From assembly GCA_965153355.1 (NCBI GenBank), contig OZ231126.1, positions 26,102,001-26,166,000 on the forward strand: 64,000 nt of DNA, in the 5' to 3' direction. Below are positions 24,424 through 35,185 of this stretch, in pieces. Under the pieces are notes generated by a model. It saw only the letters and a program-made list of their open reading frames with translations, was not told where the DNA came from and searched no databases. Position 1 is the stretch's first letter; each line of letters begins with the position of its first letter. Position numbers and translations under genes: made by a program. This DNA comes from Flaccisagitta enflata. Taxonomy: Eukaryota; Chaetognatha; Sagittoidea; Aphragmophora.

Positions 24424-25625
24424 CTACGATTTTCTAAACTGTGTCAACATCTCAGGATTCCGTTGTCTACATTGGACAATCGAACACATGCATCCATCAA
24501 CGACGATTTTGTACGTTGCCTCCATTTTCGTGTGTCTTTTGTCTCGCCTCTTAAGACTCGCCCACCGATCGGGCACGCAGCAAGGGCAGTAATGGTCGCC
24601 CGTCCACTGCACGCGCGAGAGAGCGTAGGCTCGGGCCAGAGTGTTGCTTTCGCACGAACCTTTCGGGTTGCATCGTTTTATATTTTCGCGGTTGCCTTGA
24701 ATGTTGATGACGTAGTCTACTGGCGCGCATCCTTGTTGCTGCAAAGCGTTTGTACTTCTACGACGGCGGCGTGAGGCGGCGGAAGACGAGGAGGAGGAGG
24801 AAGACGAGGAGAAGGAGGAATAGGAGGAAGAGAAAGAGCGTTGATGCTGGGATAATCGATTCCACGCGGTGTTGCGCGAATGTTCGTCGACGAAATACTT
24901 GAGAGGAAGTTGAGAATGCTCAACGAGGACGAGGAAGGGCCGAAATGTCATGGAGGCCGTGGGATTGAGCGTGGATGCGGAGGTGGAGGATGGCACCTTG
25001 ATTCAATAATAAAGAACGCTACAAACTGACATAAAGCCGAGCTAAAAGACAGAGAGACAGACACGAAGAGAGAGCTGACACTTCATAGAGATGCTTTGTT
25101 GCACTTCATGAAAAACCGAGAGCTTCACTTTTGGGGTATTGTTAGTGTTGTCGTTAGTCATTTTGTGTATACATATGGATACCAAGAAAAATTTGAAATT
25201 GACCTTTCTCATGTCCAAAAATATATTTTGTTTAAATCAAAAGCAAGAATCGCTCCATTTCATCTATTTATCAACTGATTCTACTGTGTACCTGATTATC
25301 ATCAAAGTTTTCCATAGAATCGTTGTTTACGCCTCTGAATCTCAATCGAAGTAAATCTTCCTGAAAAGGGGAGGTCAGAGGATGCAACGGAAGAACAAAG
25401 AATTGTCTCTGATCAGAGACATTGTAGAAATCCTCGTTGACGTAAAAGCTCAGATTATGCAAATTAGATTGCTGCTGCACATTCCGTAACGAAGGAAGAT
25501 CATCTTTTGGCTGTCGAAGGTTTGGAAGTCCAAAGCCAAAGAAAAGTGACGACAGATTTGAGGCTTTGGAGAGCTTCTTGGTGAAATTGAATCGATGGGA
25601 AAGGGATGAACCTTCAGTCTGCAAG

Positions 25626-25670
<45 letters not shown>

Positions 25671-26629
25671 AAACATTTCTTCTTGACCATGTATCCGTTA
25701 AAAAATATTTCTTTCTACGCACTATTTCATTTGGAAAAAAAAGAAACTGCTGCGTAAAAATGAACACTAGATTGATGGATGGATGTTTTGATGGATGGAT
25801 GGATGGATGGAAAATGAACAATGGATTGATGGATGGATGTTTGGATGGATGGATGGCCGATGGATGGATATATGGATGGATGGATGGATGGATAGATGGA
25901 TGGATGGATGGATGGATGGATATTAAATGGATGGATGGATGGATGGATGGATGGATGGATGGATGGATGGATGGATGGATGGATGGATGGATGGAAATGT
26001 GGGTGTATGGATGGATTGATGGATGGATAGATGGATGGATGAGCGGGTGAATGGATGGATAAATAGATAGTTGGATGGATGGATGGATGGATTGACAGAT
26101 GGATTGATGGACGGATGAGTGGGTAAATACTAAATAGATAATTGAATGGGAGGATGGAGGGACCGATAGATTGATTCATGATTGTACAAGGGGTTTATGG
26201 ATGGACGACACAACGAATGGACACATGGATTGATGGATGGGCAAAAAGATTGATATACGGTTAAATAGAAAGAGTAAAACAAACAATAGATACATGGACA
26301 GAAAAACGTTTAGAAAAACCTACCTGTACTCTTCCAAGCGGCACGACTTTGACAACGACTCTTTTGTGCCTTAGTCTCAGCACTTCCTCGTCATTGGTTG
26401 AATCCATTTCCGCATCCAGAATGTCGACGATCTTCTCAACTTCCTTGAAAAATGCGCGATGATCGGGTCCCATCGACGGAGTCACGGTCGACGAACGTTT
26501 GGGGAAATCGGATGCGAGGCGCTTCGTGGGGATACTGGAGCCGGTCGTCGGAATAACAACCGTCCACGAAAAAATTGTGAAGACGACGGAGACTAAAATG
26601 ACCGCGGCAATCGTCGCAGAAACGTTCAT
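24424..26629 (-). CDS. Secreted CTCK cystine-knot protein, norrin-like (3 exons)
   Basis: Spliced gene of three phase-0 exons: exon 1 26629-26324 (ATG, 102 codons, donor CAG|GTAGGT), exon 2 25618-25292 (109 codons, acceptor TTTCTTGCAG, donor CAG|GTACAC) and exon 3 24996-24424 (190 codons plus stop, acceptor ATCAAG). The precursor has 401 residues. Residues 5-26 form a hydrophobic signal peptide. The pro-region has sequons at N113, N123, N157, N168 and N201 and a furin-like RLRHKR ending at 90. A Ser-rich run precedes RRRRR at 287-291, which would release a mature part of about 110 residues. Its cysteines are C301, C320, C326, C348, C350, C351, C380, C382 and C387. The CxCC and final CxC...C patterns, and the ATYKIVV strand before C380, resemble norrin/bursicon/DAN-type CTCK domains. 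From knowledge of norrin, its C55-C110 pair would be the only cysteines absent here. A secreted dimeric ligand is inferred. A Spatzle- or neurotrophin-like knot is the main alternative, because of the long pro-region. No transcript evidence was available. Confidence 0.7.
24997..25291 (-). other. Intron 2 of the cystine-knot gene
   Basis: 295-base phase-0 intron, donor GTACAC and acceptor GAATCAAG. A better pyrimidine-rich AG lies about 45 bases upstream (CTGTCTTTTAG), but using it would bring in an in-frame TGA. The weaker AG at 24997-24998 is therefore the one that keeps the reading frame. Confidence 0.55.
25619..26323 (-). other. Intron 1 of the cystine-knot gene
   Basis: 705-base phase-0 intron bounded by GT...AG. 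It contains the long ATGG array at 25771-26130. Its 3' end is unusual: the polypyrimidine tract before the AG is a CT microsatellite (25630-25668, AG on the plus strand) followed by CATTTCTTGCAG. Confidence 0.65.
25771..26130 (+). repeat. ATGG tetranucleotide array in intron 1
   Basis: About 80 GGAT units with variants. Lies wholly in intron 1 of the cystine-knot gene. Confidence 0.95.
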
Positions 26630-26753
26630 GATGGAACTGTGTGGTTTATGAAGTTAAACGAATTGACGGCGCAATCGAAGTCTCGATGTGTGATATCGTT
26701 TGAGGAACGTAAATTCAAACTCGGGATCATGTTCCATGAAAGAAGATGCGCGG

Positions 26754-26764
26754 CTTTATATGCT
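26754..26764 (-). promoter_or_regulatory. TATA-like box of the cystine-knot gene
   Basis: On the minus strand the sequence reads GCATATAAAGCCG, a good TATA box, about 125 bases before the ATG at 26629. A start site about 30 bases downstream (near 26730) would leave a 5' leader of about 100 bases. A GGA-repeat run (26811-26828) lies just upstream. Position relative to the ATG is the main support. No initiator motif is obvious. Confidence 0.45.
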
Positions 26765-28159
26765 GTTGAGAGTGAGGCAGTGGCCGCCAATAAAAGGGAG
26801 AATGCGGGAGGAGGAGGAGGAGGAGGAGCTTTTAGAACGGAGCCAAGTCTTCTAACCAATAAGACGGGAGGAGGAGATGTACAAAGGTGATTGACGCAAG
26901 GTTACATAAAAGTTCTCTCCAAGATTGTATATATTATGTAAAGCCATATCTTGCACTTTTGAAACAAAATACAGACGGCTTTTTTAAAGCTATTATGTGA
27001 TGCGACGCGGCATATGAAAGAACTTGAGAGACTTCGGCGAAATACCCTTTCGATGACTCGATGTCTTATATTCATTTTCCTCCGAGCAACAGAATGATTA
27101 GGTAATAAATTCATCCTTGGCACTCATTGGATCAACGTTTGGAATAAGACTATAACGAAGTTGGTCGACTCGTTTCACAAAATATTAGTAAAGAATTGTT
27201 GTAACAAGCCAAACGAGAATGTATCATTTGAGGCTTTGTTGAGAGATGTTTTGTTTTTCCAGATCGACGGTCAATAACTTGTTTTTCACTTCAAAGAAGA
27301 AAACAAAATACAAAAGATCGATCGACACAATCGGAAACTTTTGGAGAACTCGAATACGAACACATAATCACATTCCCTCTTTAAATTCCTGCAACGACAT
27401 CAGGTTGAAATGCGTGAGCTGACAGCATGGAAATTAACGTGACTGTTGAATATTTACAAGTATAACATGATGTGCAAAGTAGTTGGTATGATTTTGGGAA
27501 AACATTCAAAAACCGGCTTTTACAGACATTGTTACATCAAAAACAAAGTTGATTGTGTTGGTCAACTTTTTTAAATGTTCATCAAAAAAGAGATCGATAA
27601 AGGATATGAAATGTTCATTGATAATGGTCTAAAGAATATTGGCTTTTTAGGGACAATCAAAACCTGGTAGAGTGAAGGGTAGAGTGAAGTGAAATGGGTC
27701 ACCTCTCACATATTTAAACGAACTGGCAAAATGATCAAAATTGACAGAATCAATGCATTCACTGGGCTGAAATTTGACACAGAGGGAGCTAAAATATAGT
27801 ATCTTTGCAAATCGAGACAAAATTGTGTACCCGGGAAAGTGCGTGGCTCTCGGAAAGGGTTTTACCAAAAATCCAGTGAAAGATTTTGACTGATTTTGCG
27901 AGAAACTTTTGATGATGAGACAAATTAAACCTCCTTAGAATTTACCATGTAAAAGGCAAGAAAACATCAATTTTCGGGTTAACAGACAAAAATGAGTCAA
28001 CAGTGCCTAGATACCGTCACTGACAGCTGCAAGAAATATAGGAACCCCTTGTCAAATAGAATGGTTTTCGCGACAGATTTGAAGCAAAACTAAACCTAAA
28101 ATTTGCATGATTTAATTTGATGACGCTATCCACAGCTATTGGATGACATGATTTGAAGT
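26765..28159. other. Upstream intergenic stretch
   Basis: A GGA-repeat run at 26811-26828, otherwise no repeat or gene recognised. Open frames of 73-83 residues look random. Confidence 0.4.
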
Positions 28160-28354
28160 TTTGAGTCGCAGACTAGCGACTCTATAAGAATCTTTGTAGG
28201 TCTTTCGGTCCGTCGGTCCGTCGGTCCGTCGGTCCGTCGGTCCGTCGGTCCGTCGGTCCGTAGGGGTGATCGAGTCGAGAAAGTGTGAAAACGCGCATTT
28301 TCGCCCCTGCCCACCCATCCGCGACTGGTATTAGCCGCGTATCCGGCCTTGTTT
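28160..28354 (-). mobile_element. Family A/B element, copy A10
   Basis: In element sense: AACAAGGCCGGATACGCGG, AGTCGCGGATGGGTGGGC, GAAAATGCGCGTTTTC, nine GACCGACG units and hairpin AGTCGCTAGTCTGCGACT. Confidence 0.65.
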
Positions 28355-28361
28355 AGTAGAG

Positions 28362-28445
28362 CCCTCATGGCAACATGTTTTGAAATTATCATTTACCTGG
28401 ACTCCCTCATGGCAACATGTTTTGAAATTATCATTTACCTGGACT
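28362..28445 (+). repeat. Exact 42-bp tandem duplication
   Basis: Two adjacent copies of a unit starting CCCTCATGGCAACATG and ending TTACCTGGACT, apparently identical, immediately beside A10. Confidence 0.9.
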
Positions 28446-28714
28446 CCTGTTTTGGACTTGAAAAACACAATTATGGACAAGTTCTGATCCCAGTTCGTCT
28501 AATTTTGTGAGAGGTGTTATTTTTTTCGAAGTATCTGAGGAACATATCATCATGTTATGATAGTTAAGGAGGCGGAAGGTTTATTGCGTTAAGTTATTGA
28601 TGATAACAGAAATTTTGCGAAAACTGATACTTGGGCTGAATGAAATGGGTGACCCATTTGGCCATTTCCCCCCATCATCCCCTAGCAAATCTTTTTCACA
28701 TCATGTTTTATGTA

Positions 28715-29150
28715 CAGTAGATGTCTTCTAGACTTGAGATAACGGGGGCAAGCACTGTAGAAAAACAAATAAAGTCAGAGGAGTGATATTTAAAACATAG
28801 ATTAATAAAGGGATGCTTTATTGCCCATGATAGCTGGTTGCTATGGAAATACATTTCAATGTATTTTTGCTAAAATATCAATATTTTAAGAAATTTACTG
28901 AAGGAACATTTCTTAAAATTGAATTTGCTACAACTTTCTCACAGTATGTTCTGTAAGAATGTTGTTCTAAATCTCTCAAAATATTGATTTTCTAGCAAGA
29001 ATACATGAAAATGTGTTTCCATGGCAACCAGCTATCATGGGAAATCAAGCATCCTTTGATTAGTCTAAGACTTAAATATTGCTCCCCTAGCTTCATTTGT
29101 CTTTCCACAATGTTTGCCCCCATTATCTCAAGTCTAGACGAGATCTACTG
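28715..29150 (+). mobile_element. Foldback/MITE element, family D copy 3
   Basis: Ends CAGTAGATGTCTTCTAGAC / GTCTAGACGAGATCTACTG with flanking TA at 28713-28714 and 29151-29152. Inner arms share GGGGGCAAGCA and GTTGCTATGGAAAT-type words with D1 and D2. Confidence 0.8.
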
Positions 29151-29265
29151 TACGTTCCTGAATTTTTTTTTACCAGTAAAGGCGGCTCTCGCCGACCAGA
29201 AAAAAATCATAAGATTGTTTTTGTTGTTTTCAGTTTCTTCTTTCTCCTCATTACATTCACGCGCC

Positions 29266-29505
<240 letters not shown>

Positions 29506-29991
29506 TGGGCAGCGGCCCCAAAGGGCCGATGTCCTGTAGAACACAGGGGGGAATTTTGAGACGTCCGTCCTTCCGTCCTTCCGTCCGTCCCCCCCCGTTG
29601 ACCATCAAGGCCTCAAATTAGCCCTCCCAGGACTCAATTTAGCCCTCCAGGCCTAAAATCAGCCCTCTTGGCTTCAAATCAGCCCCCTCCCATGCCTTAA
29701 ATCTGCCTCCCAGACCTCAAATCTGCCCTCCAGACCTTCAATCAGCCCTCCAAGCTTAAAACCGGCCCGTCAAACCTCAAATCTGCTCTCCAACCCTCAG
29801 ATATGCCTTCAGTGGCATAAATCAGCCATCTAGAGCCCCCCTCAGAACGGACGGACGTCTCGAAATTCCCCCCTGTGTTCTACAGGACATCGGCCCTTTG
29901 GGGCCGCTGCCCTGCTCTCACTCCACTTTTTCACTGGATCACTCAGCAGGGCATCGGGTACCGCTGACCATGTGTGATCCTTGGATGACTA

Positions 29992-29993
<2 letters not shown>
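29506..29993 (-). mobile_element. Family C element, copy C3, inside CT repeats
   Basis: In element sense: ACTAGTCATCCAAGGATCAC, GGTACCCGATGCCCTGCT, inverted repeats GATGTCCTGTAGAACACAGG, GACGGACG microsatellite, and a core of about eleven 21-bp units of the CCTCAAATCAGCCCTCCAGG type. Both ends abut CT microsatellite. Confidence 0.8.

Positions 29994-30068
<75 letters not shown>
29994..30068 (+). repeat. CT microsatellite
   Basis: About 35 CT units, directly adjoining the 5' end of C3. Confidence 0.95.
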
Positions 30069-30072
<4 letters not shown>

Positions 30073-30810
30073 TCATGCATAAGGTAAAAAATTTTCATGA
30101 ATGCTGATTTTTCCAAAAATTTTTGATAAAGGCTTTTTGACACCTTAGGTTAAGACATATTTTGCATATTGGCAATCTTGATTGCCCCTACAACTTTAAG
30201 AAAAAAACTTTTTCTTAATTTTCTATAATTTTGAATATTTTAGTTATTGCTAGAAATAGATTAAGAAATATCAAACTACAACTATCCATTGAAAATTGAT
30301 AAAAAAATGAAAATATATCTCTTGATCTAGCTATTGGTGAAGTCTTTATCTGCTTTCATTAAAGTTTGACATTCTTTTGAAAATAAGAGATTTTGAAATC
30401 AGAATTTGTTTATCTTGTCACCTGACTTATGTCCACTGAAAATAACAAATTTGCATAGGGAATCAAAAATTACAAAAACCAAGAACATGCGACTCTTGTA
30501 AATTATGATATCTAAAGTCGCATGTTTTAGAAAATGCAAATTTTTGACTCATTTCACAGATTTGTTATTTTCAAGATAGATTTATCACATTTTTTGTTAC
30601 ACATGTTTAACCTATTTTTCTCTGAATTATGTTTCAGAGGATGATTACGATCGTTCCAGTGATAATGAATTTGGCCATGTGTTTGCTGTTTATACCATTT
30701 GCTTGCTGATAATAACCATTTGTTGCATTTAAGAGGAAAATTATTAAAAACTACAAAAAATTGACTCTAAATTGCATGAATAAAAAATTCGATACGATTG
30801 TGCAGCATGT
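30069..30810. other. AT-rich unassigned stretch
   Basis: No long frame, repeat unit or terminal inverted repeat recognised. Confidence 0.5.
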
Positions 30811-30811
30811 C

Positions 30812-30885
<74 letters not shown>

Positions 30886-31398
30886 CTTTTTTTCTCTTTC
30901 CCTCTTTCTCCCTTACTTTCCCTCCCTCTTTCTCCCTCTCCCTCCCTCTCGCTCCCTCTCTATCCCGCCCTCTCTCCCTCCCTCTCTCTCTCCCTCTCTC
31001 CCTCCCTCTCTTCCTTTCTCTCTCCCTCCCTCCCTCTCCCTCCCTCTCTCCCTCTCTCTCTCCCTCCCTCTCTTCCTTCCTCTCTCCCTCCCGCTCTCCT
31101 TTTCTCCCTCCATCCCTCCCTCTCTCCCTCCTCCCTCCCTCTCTCCGTCCCCATCTCCCTCCCACTCTCTCTCCCCCCGTCTCTCCCTCCCTCTCTCATT
31201 CCCTCTCTCATTCCCTTTCCTTCCCCCTCCCCCTCCCTCGCCCTCCCTCCCTCTCCCTCCCCCTCTTCCTCCCTCCCTCACCCTCCATCTCCCTCTCTCC
31301 TTCCCTCCCTCCCTCCCTCTCTACCTCTCCCTCCCTCTCTATCTCCCACCCTCGCTCCCTCCCCGTCTCCCTCCCTCACTCCCTCTTCCTCCCTCTGC
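30811..31398 (+). repeat. CT microsatellite grading into CCCT-rich tract
   Basis: Pure CT to 30881, then about 500 bases of CCCTCCCTCTCT-type polypyrimidine. A strong candidate for triplex-forming DNA. The S/P/L and R/E/G frames are artefacts. Confidence 0.95.
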
Positions 31399-31736
31399 CC
31401 TATGCTGAACTCATTTTTGTTGTTACAGAGGGCTCAAAATTGAGATCGATGAAAAATATTAATCTGTGAGAAATATGCGGATTATGTGAAAAAATAAAAA
31501 AAAGATTAAAAAATTCATAGCGACTAAAGTATTGGTCCGACAGTGCCCAGCTTTTTTCCAGAAGGTGTAAAAAAGTGCCCTCTTTCACCCTGTACCAATT
31601 TCAACCCCAGCCTTGGGTGAGCCTAGTTCTGACTCAACTTTCTCAAATTGGCGCAAGCGAAAAAAGGAAACATTGATTCCTAGCCTGGGACTCAAAAAAT
31701 CGAAAAATGTTTTTCGTTTTTTTTTTTTCCCAATTA

Positions 31737-32730
31737 CAGGGTGTTTCACGCGTTTTGAGGTTTAAAGAATCAACATAGCTTTTCTCCTAGAAAAGTTATT
31801 CCAATTCTGAAAAAAGGTCTGAATAGATCTTGAAGTGCAGTTTTTTTATGTCACCAATTTTTTTTATCTGCGCTGTTAAATATGCCCACTATGTAAGTTT
31901 GAAGAAAACAACCATATCCAGCATGCATCTTTAATCCGGATAATTATGGCAAAAAAAAATGGAAACTACTTGTTTGTTAGCGTTTTGCATCCAAGCAATA
32001 AGAAAAACATAGCAAAATCCATGACCATCGTGAAGCTCTGTGAAAGATCTTTCCAATGAGACCTTGCTGGTTGTCATATCTCTATCCGTTTAGAAATGGC
32101 AGAAGAATGAAGACAGGTGGTCAAGAATTTGGAAAGTCAGTAACACCTGATTTTCATGGGCTATCTTTATTGTAACATAGAAATTGAACAGATTGAGTTG
32201 GAAATTTGTTCTTGGCTCCATTTTATAGAAAATTCATGGCACTTTAATTTGCTCATGGATATCGAGTAGCTAAGGCAATCCTGAGTTTGCAATTGACAAA
32301 AACAAAGAGAGTAAAATTTCTCAATGGAAAAAAATTGAAAGGAGCATTTTTTTCAATTTGTGATTTTTTTCTTTAATCTTTTGCCATTTCTAAATGAATG
32401 AAGCTACAATGTCCTGCAATGTCGCGTTTTGAAGATTTTTTGCGGAGCTTTTAAACAGTCATGGATTTTTTGTAGTTCAGGCCAATATTTGACCAGAAAC
32501 TAGTAAAAGAAGTTGTCCATTTTTTTCTTTACCATGGTTAGTTAACTGGATAATGTTGTTTACTTTAAACTCCCGTAGCTCCCAAGCTAAAAAACGCAAA
32601 TACAAAAAATTGGTGACATAAAAAAACTGCACTTCAAGATCTATTCAGACCTTTTTTCAGAATTAGAATAGCTTTTCTAGGAAAAAAGCTATGTCGATTC
32701 TTTAAACCTCAAAACGCGTGAAACACCCTG
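31737..32730 (+). mobile_element. Foldback element, family E (about 1 kb)
   Basis: Perfect or near-perfect ends CAGGGTGTTTCACGCGTTTT / AAAACGCGTGAAACACCCTG flanked by TA. The first about 130 bases (through AAGTGCAGTTTTTTTATGTC) are inverted at 32605-32730, and further inside more segments pair. No coding frame. Confidence 0.85.
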
Positions 32731-32978
32731 TATGTATACCATCTGATTGTGTGTGTGTCTGTGTGTGTGGCTGTGTGTCTGTGTCTGTGTGTCATAGTAA
32801 AGGTGGCTGTATATTCGTGTCTTTGAATCTGTGTCCGTGACTTTGCGTCTATGTGAATGTGTTAGCTATGGGAAATGTAAAGTGCAAGGAAAGGAAGGGA
32901 GGAGAATAGAGAAAGCAGAGAAAGAAAAAGAATCAGGAGTTGGAAAGATAAAGAAAGGTAAAGAACAAGGCCGTAAAG

Positions 32979-33194
32979 AACAAGGGGATACACGGCTATC
33001 CAAGTCGCGTGCGGGTGGGCAGGAGCCATATTTGAGATCACAAGATCATTTGGGCAGGAGCAGTAAGGTCCAAAAATAAAAATTATAAAAAAAGTAAAGT
33101 GTGACCGACCGACCGACCGACTGTCCGACCGACCAACCGACCGACCGACGGACGGACAAAGCGGGGTGTAGAGTCGCGAGCACGCGACTAAAAA
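32979..33194 (+). mobile_element. Family A element, copy A11
   Basis: 5' GAACAAGGGGATACACGG (with a second AACAAGGCCG 15 bases earlier), AGTCGCGTGCGGGTGGGC, TTTGGGCAGGAGCAGTAAGG, GTAAAGTGTGACCGACC, GCGGGGTGTAGAGTCGCG and CACGCGAC-TAAAA. Confidence 0.75.
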
Positions 33195-33255
33195 GTAAGG
33201 GCGTACGCCGCGCCGACGTGCTAGGGAAAAGTGGGTGAGAGATAATCATTAGTAA

Positions 33256-33380
33256 ATCAACAACCACTCATCCAGGAATCACATAAGTTCCACGGTATCT
33301 GTTGCCCTGTTTTGAATGATTAGCTTAAAAAGCAACGTGGGGTTATAACATCGTCGCTGATGGGTGGGCATGGCAGGGGC
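33256..33380 (+). mobile_element. Family C 5' fragment plus B-like fragment
   Basis: CACTCATCCAGGAATCACAT and CCACGGTATCTGTTGCCCTG recall the C 5' end. GTCGCTGATGGGTGGGC then recalls family B. Both are truncated by the 80-bp satellite. Confidence 0.45.
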
Positions 33381-33902
33381 CACAATGCGGCCAAAACCTA
33401 ACACCCGGAGATAAATGCCCTATCTCCACTCCGACCACCCTAATCACCCCTGCCAGCCTACACAATGCGGCCAAAACCTAACACCCGCAGATAAATGCCC
33501 TATCTCCACTCCGACCACCCTAATCACCCCTGCCAGCCTACACAATGCGGCCAAAACCTAACACCCGGAGATAAATGCCCTATCTCCACTCCGACCACCC
33601 TAATCAACCCTGCCAGCCTACACAGTGCGGCCAAAACCTAACACCCGGAGATAAATGCCCTATCTCCACTCCGACCACCCTAATCAACCCTGCCAGCCTA
33701 CACAATGCGGCCAAAACCTAACACCCGGAGATAAATGCCCTATCTCCACTCCGACCACCCTAATCACCCCTGCCAGCCTACACAATGCGGTCAAAACCTA
33801 ACAACTGGAGATAAATGCCCTATCTCCACTCCGACCACCCTAATCACCCCTGCCAGCCTACACAATGCGGCCAAAACCTAACACCCGGAGATAAATGCCC
33901 TA
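33381..33902 (+). repeat. 80-bp satellite, block 1
   Basis: Six and a half nearly identical 80-bp units starting CACAATGCGGCCAAAACC, with TATCTCCACTCCGACC in the middle and TAATCACCCCTGCCAGCC at the end. Only a few single-base differences. Confidence 0.95.
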
Positions 33903-34487
33903 ACATCTGTACACTTATTATTGTCAAAAGATCAAACAGCTGTCAAATCTAAGCAGACATATTTAACCATATGCCAATTTTTCCATTAGTTAGGGCTTGA
34001 AAAAATTTTCATTTTGCTCATGAATTTCACCTCAATTGCATTGTACAAAATCAAATAAGATCAAAAACAGTAAAAACATTCCCAAAGCAAATTATGGCAA
34101 AATTACCAGAAAAACCTTATGAACTTCAGTTGTTCACCAAATCTACATAAAGATAGATAATCAGATGCAAATTTCACGACTAAACAGCTTTTGAAAAGTT
34201 CTTTAATTTGCCCACGGATTTCAATTGATTTTGTAAAAGTTAATGCTTCAAAAATTCGAACCAAAGTTGTGGAAAAATTTGTACCTTGGTGTTAAATGTT
34301 AGTTGTCAAGAGGTCAAAAAGTTTAAAACAAGCATCCCAATTGGAACAAAATACAAAAAATAATGTGGAATATATTGGGAAATACTCATAAAATATATAA
34401 CTTCAGGGAATTGAATCGTTCCTCACCAGTAGTAGCGAGGTATGTATAGTTGTAGCACTACCTTGACAATAATTAGTGTACAGGTAT
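33903..34487 (+). mobile_element. 585-bp MITE inserted in the 80-bp satellite
   Basis: Ends ACATCTGTACACTTATTATT and, inverted, ATACCTGTACACTAATTATT. TA on both sides (33901-33902 and 34488-34489). Removing the element and one TA restores the satellite unit exactly (GCCC-TA-TCTCC). Confidence 0.85.
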
Positions 34488-34687
34488 TATCTCCACTCCG
34501 ACTACCCTAATCACCCCTGCCAGCCTACACAATGCGGCCAAAACCTAACACCCGGAGATAAATGCCCTATTTCCACTCCGACCACCCTAATCACCCCTGC
34601 CAGCCTACACAATGCGGCCAAAACCTAACACCCGCAGATAAATGCCCTATTTCCACTCCAACCACCCTAATCACCCCTCTCCTCACT
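34488..34687 (+). repeat. 80-bp satellite, block 2
   Basis: Two and a half more units in phase with block 1, running into the CA microsatellite. Confidence 0.95.
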
Positions 34688-34688
34688 C

Positions 34689-34835
<147 letters not shown>

Positions 34836-35185
34836 CGTTCCAACTACCGTCAGGTGGTTTTTACTTTTTAGTAGTGCTCTGAACTATCCTCTCGTTTTAA
34901 CTCAGGAAGCACTTCCTGTATTGGGATCCAGCGTCAAAGAAATCTTTCTTGTGGCGCCTTAAAAGAAAAAAATTCTATTTTGCCCTTAGGTTTTACAGGG
35001 TTGTTAGATAACCTTTTTAGATAGCATATTTGAGTTCCTGATAGAATTTCCTCTCATTTGATAAGTCGCACTATACATCTTGAACTACCTTGTAAAATCT
35101 GAGCGCAAAATAGGATGAAAAGTTACACTATACGCTTTATAGGCAAATCCAGCACAGTATCAATATGCAATATGGCATTATGGTC
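34836..35185. other. Unassigned stretch
   Basis: No supported feature. Confidence 0.5.
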
